Shown here piece by piece: positions 1 through 6,070 of a DNA stretch of 6,242 bases. Under the pieces are notes generated by a model, which made no database searches, was not told the origin of the DNA, and saw only the letters and a list, made by a program, of their open reading frames with translations. The position numbers and the translations under genes are program-made. The stretch comes from Candidatus Gastranaerophilales bacterium (lineage in GTDB: Bacteria > Cyanobacteriota > Vampirovibrionia > Gastranaerophilales > Gastranaerophilaceae): assembly GCA_944325615.1 (NCBI GenBank), contig CALVAU010000138.1, forward strand, positions 1 to 6,242, read 5' to 3'. Position 1 is the first letter of the stretch; each line of letters begins with the position of its first letter.

Positions 1-438
1 TTCTTTATCATACTCGTCCATTGCTGTATCGTATTCAGGATTGGCTACTTCAATTTTGTCGCCTTCACCGAGTTCGCCAAGAACGCCATATTTTTCAAGA
101 AATTCTTCTAATGTATTTGATGATTCATAATTCTTTGCATCCAATTCACTTACTAATATTTGTCCTGCCGGATTTATTAGTCCGTATTGGTTTTTCAATT
201 CTCCATAATATGATAGTGTAGCACCGGTCAAAGGCATACTTACCTTTTCTCCGCTGCCATCATAGTAATTGTACAAATATTCAGTCTTATTTAATGCTGC
301 AATGTATTCATCACTTGCTTCTTGCGTTTTGTCAGACAATCTTATTTTTGCATTAGAAACGTTTTGAGCTTCCAGCTCAACGTGGTTTAGACGAGATGTT
401 ATCGTCAGCAATCTTGCTTGTGATGCCGCCATTCCCAT
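1..438 (-). CDS. Partial CDS, MGMAASQAR-type protein of unknown function (left copy)
   Basis: The frame is open from an ATG at 438-436 to the window edge, giving 146 complete codons with no stop; the 3' end lies outside. The N-terminus reads MGMAASQARLLTITSRLNHV and the first 45 or so residues look like a continuous amphipathic helix (LEAQNVSNAKIRLSDK). A Tyr/Asn/Gly-rich stretch follows around residues 53-95 (YLYNYYDG, YGLINPAGQ), then an acidic part (EEFLEKYGVLGELGEGDK). There is no signal peptide, membrane segment or catalytic motif. I recall similar N-termini in multicopy uncharacterised proteins of Gastranaerophilales, but cannot confirm this. The helical start with AQNVSNAK loosely resembles the N-terminal helix of flagellar rod/hook proteins; this is weak and not used as a call. 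An AAAGGG motif about 10 bases before the ATG is the likely ribosome binding site. The first 118 bases are repeated in inverted orientation at 6125-6242. Confidence 0.85.
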   Translation of the reverse strand, partial: MGMAASQARLLTITSRLNHVELEAQNVSNAKIRLSDKTQEASDEYIAALNKTEYLYNYYDGSGEKVSMPLTGATLSYYGELKNQYGLINPAGQILVSELDAKNYESSNTLEEFLEKYGVLGELGEGDKIEVANPEYDTAMDEYDKE

Positions 439-489
439 TTTTACGTTCCCTTTCGTTTCGATTCCTTATTTTTATTAACGGATTTTTAG
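321..489 (-). repeat. Inverted repeat, left arm (gene start plus leader)
   Basis: Read on the minus strand, this segment matches 6071-6242 read on the plus strand. The 118 coding bases differ only at base 403 (ACG versus ACA, both Thr). The next 23 or so leader bases, CGAAACGAAAGGGAACGTAA and on, differ by one substitution and one A in a run. Upstream of that the match falls to about 11 of 18 bases, then ends with a shared CTAAAAA(AA)TCCG. The pairing of coding start with ribosome binding site shows a duplicated gene start, not a transposon end. Confidence 0.93.
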
Positions 490-558
490 AGAAGTTTCTT
501 TAATTATTGTTACAATACTTAATAAAAATTCTATTGAAAAGTCAACGTTGTAAATATT
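439..558 (-). promoter_or_regulatory. Leader and ribosome binding site of left edge gene
   Basis: This 120-base gap separates the aroH stop from the edge-gene ATG, both on the minus strand. It holds the AAAGGG ribosome binding site near 448-454, inside a conserved leader motif CGAAACGAAAGGGAACGT shared with the right copy. A 13-base perfect palindrome, TATTGT-T-ACAATA, lies at 505-517. An 8-base palindrome CAACGTTG lies at 543-550. A TTGACT at 540-545 resembles a -35 element, but no good -10 sits at 16-18 bases from it, so a promoter is not established. No convincing GC-rich hairpin with a T-tract was found to terminate aroH transcription. Confidence 0.45.
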
Positions 559-909
559 TTATTTTCTTAGGTTTGCAGCACCTTTCAGGTACATAAATTG
601 GGGCTTAAAAGAAGATTCACAGTTCAAAACAATCAATATTCTAAGACACAGCGGCAAAGAGTCAGGCACATCCAATTCGTGAAAGCACATCATTGCTGTA
701 TCTTTAAAATTAAGATCTTGTCTTGCAAACTTTGCTGGAAATGCAGCATTCAAATCTTTAGTTGTTGTAAAAATAATATGTGAAATATTTGAAATATCAA
801 TAGAATTAGCATCTATCATTTTTGAAAGCAATTCTATTGTTGCTGATTTCAAAGCTTCTTCTGTATTATTGTCAACGGTTATTGCGCCTCTTATGCCCTT
901 TGTAATCAT
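559..909 (-). CDS. aroH: Chorismate mutase, AroH class
   Basis: This enzyme converts chorismate to prephenate, the committed step to phenylalanine and tyrosine, in the cytoplasm. The 116 residues match the monofunctional trimeric AroH family of Bacillus subtilis (about 127 residues), not the all-helical AroQ type. The N-terminus has the GIRGA motif with Arg7, and TTTKDLNAAFPAKFAR carries Arg63. CFHELDV carries Cys75 and Glu78, CLR carries Arg90, and FMYLKGAANLR carries Tyr107. These correspond to the B. subtilis active-site residues Arg7, Arg63, Glu78, Arg90 and Tyr108. The C-terminus ends a few residues after LR, so the mobile tail is short. The ATG starts three bases after the fmt stop codon, and its AGG ribosome binding site is built around that stop (AGGTAGGTTATG), suggesting translational coupling. 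No prephenate dehydratase or dehydrogenase domain is attached. Confidence 0.95.
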   Translation of the reverse strand: MITKGIRGAITVDNNTEEALKSATIELLSKMIDANSIDISNISHIIFTTTKDLNAAFPAKFARQDLNFKDTAMMCFHELDVPDSLPLCLRILIVLNCESSFKPQFMYLKGAANLRK

Positions 910-912
910 AAC

Positions 913-1833
913 CTACCTGCTTTTTAATCCGTTATACCAATCTCTTGCAAACATTTCTCCTTTGCCTTCTGGTTTGACTTTTTTCAGCAAAATACAGCCG
1001 TCTTTGCAAGCTATTTTTAGACCTTCTTTATTGGCTTCATAAATTTCACCGATTTTAGGATTTGATTCATTTAGCACTTTAGTTTCTAGAACTTTTATTA
1101 TTTTATCGTTATGGATAAAGTAAGCACTTGGTGATTTATAAATTCCTCTTACTAAATTATGGATATTTTGAGCTGAATTGTTCCAGTCTATTTGAGTTTC
1201 TTCTTTAGTTAATTTATTTGCCATGCAAACCCCAGTATCTGGTTGCTTTTGAGGTGTGATGGATTTATCTACAAGGCCTTTTAACGTACTCTCTATAAGT
1301 TTTGGCGATAGCGAGCTGATAATCTCAAAAAGTTCTTGGCAATTCATTGTCTCTGAAATAGCGATTGTTTGTTTTTGACAGACATCTCCGCAATCAAGTC
1401 CAAGTTCTGTGATCATTGTGCATATACCGGTTTCTTTATCACCGTTTATAATTGCTCTTTGAATTGGATTAGCACCTCTGTATTTTGGAAGTAAAGATGC
1501 GTGAAGATTTATTGTACAATACTTTGGAATATCCAAAACTTCTTGTGATAGAATTTGTCCAAAGGCAAATGTTACAAAAAAGTCTGGATTCAGCTTTTTA
1601 ATTTCATCTTGAATATCAAATTCTTTTCGAATAGACTTTGGTTGGAAAACTTTAATGTTATTTGCTAGTGCAAATTCTTTTATTGGAGACATTGTAAGTT
1701 TTTTACCTCTACCCGCAGGCTTATCTGGTTGGGTTACAACGGCTAAAACTTCAAAATCTTGAGAATTATAAAGATATTCTAGTGATTTTAAAGCAATTTG
1801 CGGGGTCCCGAAATATACAATTTTAATTGTCAT
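913..1833 (-). CDS. fmt: Methionyl-tRNA formyltransferase
   Basis: The enzyme transfers a formyl group from 10-formyltetrahydrofolate to initiator Met-tRNA. The start MTIKIVYFGTP is the usual Rossmann-type opening. The 10-formyl-THF hydrolase/transferase core carries the catalytic triad equivalents Asn109 and His111 (in INLHASLLPKYRGANPIQ) and Asp147 (in ELGLDCGD). GRGKK at residues 41-45 fits the loop near residue 42 that contacts tRNA in the E. coli enzyme. The C-terminal OB-like domain, from about residue 205, includes ETQIDWNNSAQNIHNLVRG, and the protein ends in DWYNGLKSR. The length, 306 residues, is slightly under the usual 310-315. The ATG overlaps the end of def by 11 bases, with GGAG at 1844-1847 ten bases upstream inside def. 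It is cotranscribed with def and probably aroH. Confidence 0.97.
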   Translation of the reverse strand: MTIKIVYFGTPQIALKSLEYLYNSQDFEVLAVVTQPDKPAGRGKKLTMSPIKEFALANNIKVFQPKSIRKEFDIQDEIKKLNPDFFVTFAFGQILSQEVLDIPKYCTINLHASLLPKYRGANPIQRAIINGDKETGICTMITELGLDCGDVCQKQTIAISETMNCQELFEIISSLSPKLIESTLKGLVDKSITPQKQPDTGVCMANKLTKEETQIDWNNSAQNIHNLVRGIYKSPSAYFIHNDKIIKVLETKVLNESNPKIGEIYEANKEGLKIACKDGCILLKKVKPEGKGEMFARDWYNGLKSR

Positions 1834-2386
1834 TCAATTCTTTCTCCAATTCAGGTTCTTCGATAATTTTATCAACTTCTAATGGCGGCAAATTGAATTT
1901 TTCAAGTGCTGCTTCTGTTTCAAATCTGTTTGCGCAATGATCTATGAATAAAATTCCATCAAGGTGGTCATTTTCATGCTGTATAGCTCTAGCTAATAAC
2001 GATCCGTCTTTTGCTTCCAATACAAAAGAACGTCCATGGATATCCATTGCTTTTACCATTACATTTTTATATCTTTTAACTTTAGTATAGGCTTCCGGGA
2101 AGCTTAGACAACCTTCTTCCGATACCAAAGCGCCTGATTTTTTAATGATTTTAGGATTAATAAATACAATTGGATTTAAAGGTTCTTCATTTGTTGATAC
2201 ATCAATTACAAAAACCCTCAGGTTTACACCTATTTGAGGAGCTGCAAGCCCTACTCCGTTTTTTGCATACATTGTATCAAGCAAATCTTGAACTAAATCA
2301 GTTATTTTTTTTGAAATTTTATGTACTTCTTTTGATTTTTCACGTAAAGTCTTTTCACCGTACTTTAAAACATTTTTTACAGACAT
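1823..2386 (-). CDS. def: Peptide deformylase
   Basis: This metalloenzyme removes the N-formyl group from the starting methionine of new proteins, undoing what Fmt adds. All three signature motifs are present: GVGLAAPQ at residues 44-51, EGCLS at 91-95 and QHENDH at 136-141. The metal ligands are Cys93, His137 and His141, with catalytic Glu138. EGCLSFP and the KVKRYKNVMVKAMDIHG strand are typical of bacterial type I enzymes. The 187 residues include a C-terminal extension from about residue 155 ending in a Glu-rich tail (EEPELEKELNDN), longer than E. coli Def (about 169). The start is fixed by a strong GTGAGG ribosome binding site at 2392-2397, five bases from the ATG. The gene has its own promoter in the gap behind the HerA-like gene. 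Confidence 0.97.
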   Translation of the reverse strand: MSVKNVLKYGEKTLREKSKEVHKISKKITDLVQDLLDTMYAKNGVGLAAPQIGVNLRVFVIDVSTNEEPLNPIVFINPKIIKKSGALVSEEGCLSFPEAYTKVKRYKNVMVKAMDIHGRSFVLEAKDGSLLARAIQHENDHLDGILFIDHCANRFETEAALEKFNLPPLEVDKIIEEPELEKELNDN

Positions 2387-2407
2387 TTTTACCTCACTTT
2401 AGTTAAA

Positions 2408-2436
2408 AGTATAGATGAAATAAGTATTATTGACAA
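2408..2436 (-). promoter_or_regulatory. Sigma70-type promoter for def-fmt-aroH
   Basis: On the minus strand, TTGTCA (2436-2431) and TATACT (2413-2408) are separated by exactly 17 bases. Each hexamer matches consensus at five of six positions. The predicted start is near 2400-2401, giving a leader of about 15 bases that contains the GTGAGG ribosome binding site. The -35 element lies two bases beyond the stop codon of the upstream gene, so def-fmt-aroH could be transcribed separately from the upstream genes, with or without read-through. This is inferred from sequence only. Confidence 0.7.
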
Positions 2437-2438
2437 GT

Positions 2439-4769
2439 TTAGAGTTTTGAAATTTCAGAAATAGCAGGATCTAAAAGTCTTCTGCCAACGTTAACGAAAT
2501 TTATTGAACAAAGAGTTTTATTTCCATATTTAATCATTTTTTCAACAATACCTTCACCGTATTTTGGGTGTGATACATGATCCCCTTGCTCAAAAGATTT
2601 TGTTGTTGTAGGTGTCTGAGCCGGATATACAGGCACCACAGGTGTTTTCTCTTCTTCTAAATATTCTGCATTTGAATCGTCAAAATTTTCTGGTTCCTCT
2701 GCCACAGGTTCAAGAAGGTCATTTTCACCGTGATTAATATCATCAATAAAGTTTAAATCATCTTCTGTCAGCATATCTTCATTATCATCCTCAAGATTGT
2801 CCTGTTCTATTTTTGAGTATATAAAATTTTTATCAACATCTCTTGCTACTTTTTCGATAAGCTCATCATTTATAGCCTCATCATCTGGCATTAAAGGAGC
2901 CGGTTCAGGAACATAAGTGCTTTCATAAGGTGTCTGAATTAGGGTATCTTCTTCAGTTTCTTCTTGCTCAATTGATACTGACTGCAAGTCCTCTTGAATT
3001 CTTTCATCGATATCAGGTTCAGGTAATTCCATTTGTTCTTGAGTTTCTTCAACAATTGGAGTTGAATCATCAATAATTTCTGAGTCGTTAGTAAATTCTT
3101 CTTGAATTACCTCTCCATTAGGCATTATTACTTCTTCTTGAACTGCAAGAGGTTCTGCCTCATACTGCTCATCATTTTTTAATACCTCTGCAGTCTTGTT
3201 AAAAAAATCTGTATTTTGAGTTTCCTCCTCGATAATTTCAGGATCAAGTGAAGGTGCATTGTCTAATTCATTGTCAAAATCATCTTCTTCTGTTTCTTCT
3301 GTAATTTCAATTGAATCCTCGTTTAATGCTGAATAGTCTTCTTCTTCTATCGGTTTACGCTCAATATCGTCAGATAAATCTGTATAGGTATCTTCATTAT
3401 CAGTAAAATCAGGAGTCGTTTCTGCTATTTCTTCTGTTTCTTCAACAGATTCTTGAGTTTCATTTTGTTCATTCTCAGATATTGATGTATCTGCCGTATC
3501 ATTTTGATTTGTTGTTTCTTGTGAAGTCTCTTGAGTACTATAATTATCTTCTAATGATTTTTCTTTTATAATTTCTATTGGAGCTAACTCGACAATTAAT
3601 GGAATCATTTGGGTTGATTTTCCATATACAATAAACTCATCATGATTTAATTTGTTCAAAAATGTATTGTAAGATGCAAAATCGTGTTGAGTTGTCTCAG
3701 GTGCAAATAAGATTAAATTTTCAGCTTTTTCTTTTAATTCATATACATATTTGAAATTATGATTACATATTATATTGGTAGAAATTTTATTTTCAGCCAA
3801 TAGCATTTTTAAAAGTTTTTTATCGCTATTTTCATCATTAACTTTAACAAATAAAGTTATGTAAGCTCCTATTTCATCAAGTAGAGCATAGACATAAGAG
3901 ATAATTTCTCTTTGCAATTTAGCATCTGCATTTGATATATCAAGAATTACTGAATAGTTATCTTTAATATATTCTTTTAGCCCTGTAAATTCATATTTTG
4001 ATTGTGCAAAAACTTTTTCTTCTTTATATTTTAAAAGCTTGTTCTTTAAAAGTGCAAGTTCAGGAATGCTTGATTCTTTGTATTGCTGATCAACAACTTC
4101 TATGAATGTATCAAACGGGATATATTTATCTGGAATAGATCTTGTATATTCTTGAACCTCCAAAAATATATCTTGAATTACAGCTTTGCTTGTCGGATCT
4201 ATGTCATTCAAGTCGTTAGCATAAATAAAGTTGATAGTTTCGAAATTAAGTGGAAGTTTGAAGTCACGACCAAAAACTAATTTTTTCTGGTCGTCATATT
4301 TACTATCAATGTCAATGATTATTGAACTTTCAGCTCTGTTTTCTAATTGCTTTGCAAAATTTGAAAGAAGTATTGATGTATTTTTTGCACTGTCTGAGCA
4401 AATAAGAAGATTTTTTTCAAGAATTGAGCTGTCAACATTTAATAAAAAGTCTTGTTGAGCAATGTTGCCTAATTTTAAAGGGTTTTTAATCGGTAAAATA
4501 TCTAAAAGCTCAGCTGAGGTCAACTCTGAAACATTAGAATTAAGTGTAGGGACTGAGCCGTCATAGTTTTTAACAATGCCATCACTATCAAAAGTAAACA
4601 TTAATTTTGCAATAGCATAATTAATACCGCTATCTGCTTTTAAGCTTACTATCTGTGCAACGTATGGAGAATTTTCATCCTCAATTACTACAAACCCGCC
4701 CAAAACAAGTTTATTTTCAGTTTCATAAGATACTTTTACTAAATTATTCTTAATTTCCAATACTTTCAT
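2439..4769 (-). CDS. HerA-like protein with degenerate P-loop, acidic linker and PcrA/UvrD-type C-terminal domain
   Basis: Not a gene I recognise by name; 776 residues. Residues 1-60 look like the HerA-type N-terminal beta-barrel (KVLEIKNNLVKVSY, LGGFVVIED). Residues 120-160 keep the surrounding strands of a RecA-like fold (LLIC, then IIIDIDSKY, like the vIDpHGEY motif of HerA). The nucleotide-binding loop between them reads SDSAKNTS (125-132) where GxxGxGKS is expected. VILDIS (274-279) matches the 'vIDLSg' strand. The Walker B region is altered to LFVKVNDE (306-313). LILFAPETTQHDF and DEFIVYGKST-IPLIVEL (about 352-396) match the HerA C-terminal barrel. Residues about 405-715 are strongly acidic and low in complexity (35 Asp/Glu among residues 440-519), probably disordered. 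Residues 726-776 (FEQGDHVSHPKYGEGIVEK and on to GRRLLDP) resemble the PcrA/UvrD C-terminal Tudor-like domain. The ATG at 4769 is preferred over an in-frame TTG at 4772, because GAGGG then sits seven bases upstream. Probably a non-ATPase scaffold linked to nucleic acid or RNA polymerase; function unknown. Confidence 0.8.
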   Translation of the reverse strand: MKVLEIKNNLVKVSYETENKLVLGGFVVIEDENSPYVAQIVSLKADSGINYAIAKLMFTFDSDGIVKNYDGSVPTLNSNVSELTSAELLDILPIKNPLKLGNIAQQDFLLNVDSSILEKNLLICSDSAKNTSILLSNFAKQLENRAESSIIIDIDSKYDDQKKLVFGRDFKLPLNFETINFIYANDLNDIDPTSKAVIQDIFLEVQEYTRSIPDKYIPFDTFIEVVDQQYKESSIPELALLKNKLLKYKEEKVFAQSKYEFTGLKEYIKDNYSVILDISNADAKLQREIISYVYALLDEIGAYITLFVKVNDENSDKKLLKMLLAENKISTNIICNHNFKYVYELKEKAENLILFAPETTQHDFASYNTFLNKLNHDEFIVYGKSTQMIPLIVELAPIEIIKEKSLEDNYSTQETSQETTNQNDTADTSISENEQNETQESVEETEEIAETTPDFTDNEDTYTDLSDDIERKPIEEEDYSALNEDSIEITEETEEDDFDNELDNAPSLDPEIIEEETQNTDFFNKTAEVLKNDEQYEAEPLAVQEEVIMPNGEVIQEEFTNDSEIIDDSTPIVEETQEQMELPEPDIDERIQEDLQSVSIEQEETEEDTLIQTPYESTYVPEPAPLMPDDEAINDELIEKVARDVDKNFIYSKIEQDNLEDDNEDMLTEDDLNFIDDINHGENDLLEPVAEEPENFDDSNAEYLEEEKTPVVPVYPAQTPTTTKSFEQGDHVSHPKYGEGIVEKMIKYGNKTLCSINFVNVGRRLLDPAISEISKL

Positions 4770-4772
4770 CAA

Positions 4773-4826
4773 TTGACCCTCTTTAAGATGATTTTATCAT
4801 GAACATGCCTTATTAATAAAATTTCA
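4773..4826 (-). promoter_or_regulatory. Short gap with ribosome binding site of the HerA-like gene
   Basis: This 54-base gap lies between the yqeK stop and the HerA-like start. On the minus strand it carries AAAGAGGGTCAATTGATG, a good ribosome binding site. A weak hairpin, ATGAT-AAA-ATCAT, lies at 4788-4800, too A+T-rich and without a T-tract to be a terminator. No clear -35/-10 pair is seen, so the HerA-like gene is most simply read together with nadD and yqeK. Confidence 0.5.
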
Positions 4827-5426
4827 TTAAGTATCTGATACATTTTTTAAATCAAGTAAATGATTATAAATATCAATAGTTGTAAAACAAATCTTCAATT
4901 CTCTTTTTGCGAGGCTTTTAATTGTTTCTTTATAGCATCTTAATAAAGCTAGGTTAAGCCCGTTATTTTCTTTTAAAACTTCTAAAATTTCTTTGCGATA
5001 TTTCTCATCTCGTGTGTTTGGCTCAATTTTATCAGCTAAGAAAATAATTTTTTCAAATTCGGTCATATTTAGTTTGCCTAAAGTATGCCAGCGTATTGCT
5101 GAAAGAATTTCATTATCTGTAACTCCAAAGTCTTTTTCTGCAATGTAAGCACTCACAGGAGCATGTAGTGTCTTATAATTTAGCATTTCACATTCTTCTA
5201 CATGCAAATTTTTATCAATAATTTCTTTTAACTTTTCGTTAGTAAAGCATTTGGCGCAATCATGAAGAAGACCTGCGGTATAAGCCTTTTCTTCATCTAA
5301 GTTGTATTTTTTAGCCAAGTCTTTTGCGCATTCTGCAGTTCCAAGAGAATGACTGTATCTTTCTTCCGATAAATTTTCTTTTAGCCAAGATAAAATATCT
5401 TTTTCACTAATTCTTGTATAAACCAT
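4827..5426 (-). CDS. yqeK: Bis(5'-nucleosyl)-tetraphosphatase (symmetrical), YqeK family HD hydrolase
   Basis: HD-domain phosphohydrolase of the YqeK family, which cleaves diadenosine tetraphosphate (Ap4A) to two ADP and so limits this stress nucleotide. The 199-residue length is close to the family norm. The metal-binding residues are visible in order: His26 (RYSHSLGT), His55-Asp56 (GLLHDCAK), His88 (LHAPVSA), His114 (IRWHTLGK) and Asp132 (FLADKIEPNTR). The AIRWHT-GK-NM-FEKIIFLADKIEP block is characteristic of YqeK among HD proteins. The ATG lies within nadD, 20 bases before the nadD stop ends. Its nearest purine-rich site, AAGAAAGG, ends about 13 bases upstream, rather far, so translation may depend on coupling to nadD. 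No other start codon is available in frame before a stop. The nadD-yqeK pairing is common in bacteria; rsfS, often next, is absent here. Confidence 0.95.
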   Translation of the reverse strand: MVYTRISEKDILSWLKENLSEERYSHSLGTAECAKDLAKKYNLDEEKAYTAGLLHDCAKCFTNEKLKEIIDKNLHVEECEMLNYKTLHAPVSAYIAEKDFGVTDNEILSAIRWHTLGKLNMTEFEKIIFLADKIEPNTRDEKYRKEILEVLKENNGLNLALLRCYKETIKSLAKRELKICFTTIDIYNHLLDLKNVSDT

Positions 5427-5997
5427 TTTCTTTAATGTACCTTTCTTCTACTTCAGTAAGCATTTCTTTTACTGAAATGCCTGTTGCAATATTTTTTCTG
5501 ATTTCTGAGGATGAAATATCATGAAATTCCATAGTAGCAAATTGAAAATTGTACCCTTTATCTTTCATGTAATCGTATTTTTTTTCATCAAAATCATTTT
5601 TTCTCACAAATACAATAAAATCAACAAGCTTTCTGAGCTTTTCACTCTCATACCAGCTGTCAAGATTTTCAAAAGCATCTGTTCCTATAATAAATTTTAT
5701 ATTCTCATCAATTTTGTAGATTTTATATAGTTCAAGTAGCGTCAAATAAGTATAAGATTTTCCCTGAAGTTTGTATTCAATGTCTGAGACCTCGAACTTA
5801 GGATTAGTTTCCATAGCTAATTCAACCATCTTATATCTGTGCATTGCTAGTTCAGGATAATTAGTTTTTTGCGGGGGGATATATGATGGAATAAATAGAA
5901 CTTTGTTAATACCAAAGTTATTTACCACATAATCAGCCATGTATAAGTGTCCGTTGTGTATTGGATTGAATGTTCCTGGAAAAATACATAAATTCAT
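5407..5997 (-). CDS. nadD: Nicotinate-nucleotide adenylyltransferase
   Basis: The enzyme joins nicotinate mononucleotide with ATP to give deamido-NAD, the penultimate step to NAD. The 196-residue length is typical. GTFNPIHNGH (residues 8-17) is the nucleotidyltransferase (T/H)xGH motif. IPSYIPPQK (36-44) and HRYKMVELA (53-61) follow, then IIGTDAF (103-109) with DSWYE for the substrate-binding loop. ISSSEIR (161-167) is the second ATP-binding signature, and the protein ends with the usual YIKENGLY. The ATG is supported because the first strand begins at residue 2, as in other NadD proteins. There is no ribosome binding site: only six bases (TGAGTA) separate the -10 element from the ATG, so the message may be leaderless. 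The stop overlaps the start of yqeK by 20 bases. Confidence 0.96.
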   Translation of the reverse strand: MNLCIFPGTFNPIHNGHLYMADYVVNNFGINKVLFIPSYIPPQKTNYPELAMHRYKMVELAMETNPKFEVSDIEYKLQGKSYTYLTLLELYKIYKIDENIKFIIGTDAFENLDSWYESEKLRKLVDFIVFVRKNDFDEKKYDYMKDKGYNFQFATMEFHDISSSEIRKNIATGISVKEMLTEVEERYIKENGLYKN

Positions 5998-6003
5998 TAC
6001 TCA

Positions 6004-6032
6004 ATTATAACAATATAAGTTATTTTTGTAAA
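6004..6032 (-). promoter_or_regulatory. Strong extended -10 promoter of nadD
   Basis: On the minus strand, TTTACA (6032-6027) is followed after exactly 17 bases by a perfect TATAAT (6009-6004) preceded by TGT, an extended -10. Counting from the -10 element puts the transcription start at about 5997, the A of the nadD ATG. It probably drives nadD, yqeK and perhaps the HerA-like gene. Sequence inference only. Confidence 0.72.
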
Positions 6033-6052
6033 TTTATGTAAATTTTTATAAT
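6025..6052 (+). promoter_or_regulatory. Possible divergent promoter of the right edge gene
   Basis: A perfect TATAAT lies at 6047-6052. The best -35 candidates, TTTGTA at 6025-6030 (16-base spacing) or TTGTAA at 6026-6031 (15-base spacing), are mediocre. The start would be near 6059, giving a leader of about 66 bases that contains the conserved CGAAACGAAAGGAAACGT element. In this A+T-rich sequence a chance TATAAT is possible. Confidence 0.4.
6027..6046. repeat. Tandem 10-base repeat between divergent promoters
   Basis: TGTAAATTTA (6027-6036) is followed directly by TGTAAATTTT (6037-6046). The first copy supplies the -35 element of the nadD promoter and overlaps the proposed -35 of the divergent promoter. 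One helical turn between copies would suit a regulator binding site, but low sequence complexity makes chance a real alternative. Confidence 0.5.
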
Positions 6053-6070
6053 TTAGTTTTAAAGAATTAG

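Noticed and set aside
1..438. Flagellar rod/hook protein
   Set aside because: The N-terminal helix with AQNVSNAK is suggestive, but the ANNIANANTPG-type motif is absent and no flagellar genes are nearby.
505..517. Palindrome TATTGT-T-ACAATA as terminator of aroH
   Set aside because: The loop is one base, the stem is A+T-rich and no T-tract follows; it could be an operator but there is nothing to support one.
2170..2406. Plus-strand open frame opposite def
   Set aside because: It lies antisense to strongly supported def codons, has no family resemblance and no clear ribosome binding site. The other plus-strand frames at 21-221, 598-783, 4083-4280, 4231-4458 and 5521-5730 were rejected for the same reason.
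2439..2591. CarD/CdnL-type RNA polymerase interaction domain at the C-terminus
   Set aside because: The GDHVSHPKYGEGIVE start fits loosely, but the following NFVNVGRRLLDP-I and the short total length fit the PcrA/UvrD tail better; kept only as an alternative.
2439..4769. HerA-based antiphage defence or HerA-NurA end-resection system
   Set aside because: No nuclease partner (NurA, Sir2-like, DUF4297-like) lies beside it, the neighbours are metabolic and translation genes, and the ATP-binding site is degenerate.
4831..4841. Palindrome GTATCTGATAC at the end of yqeK as a terminator
   Set aside because: Five-base arms with a one-base centre inside coding sequence, and no T-tract directly after it.
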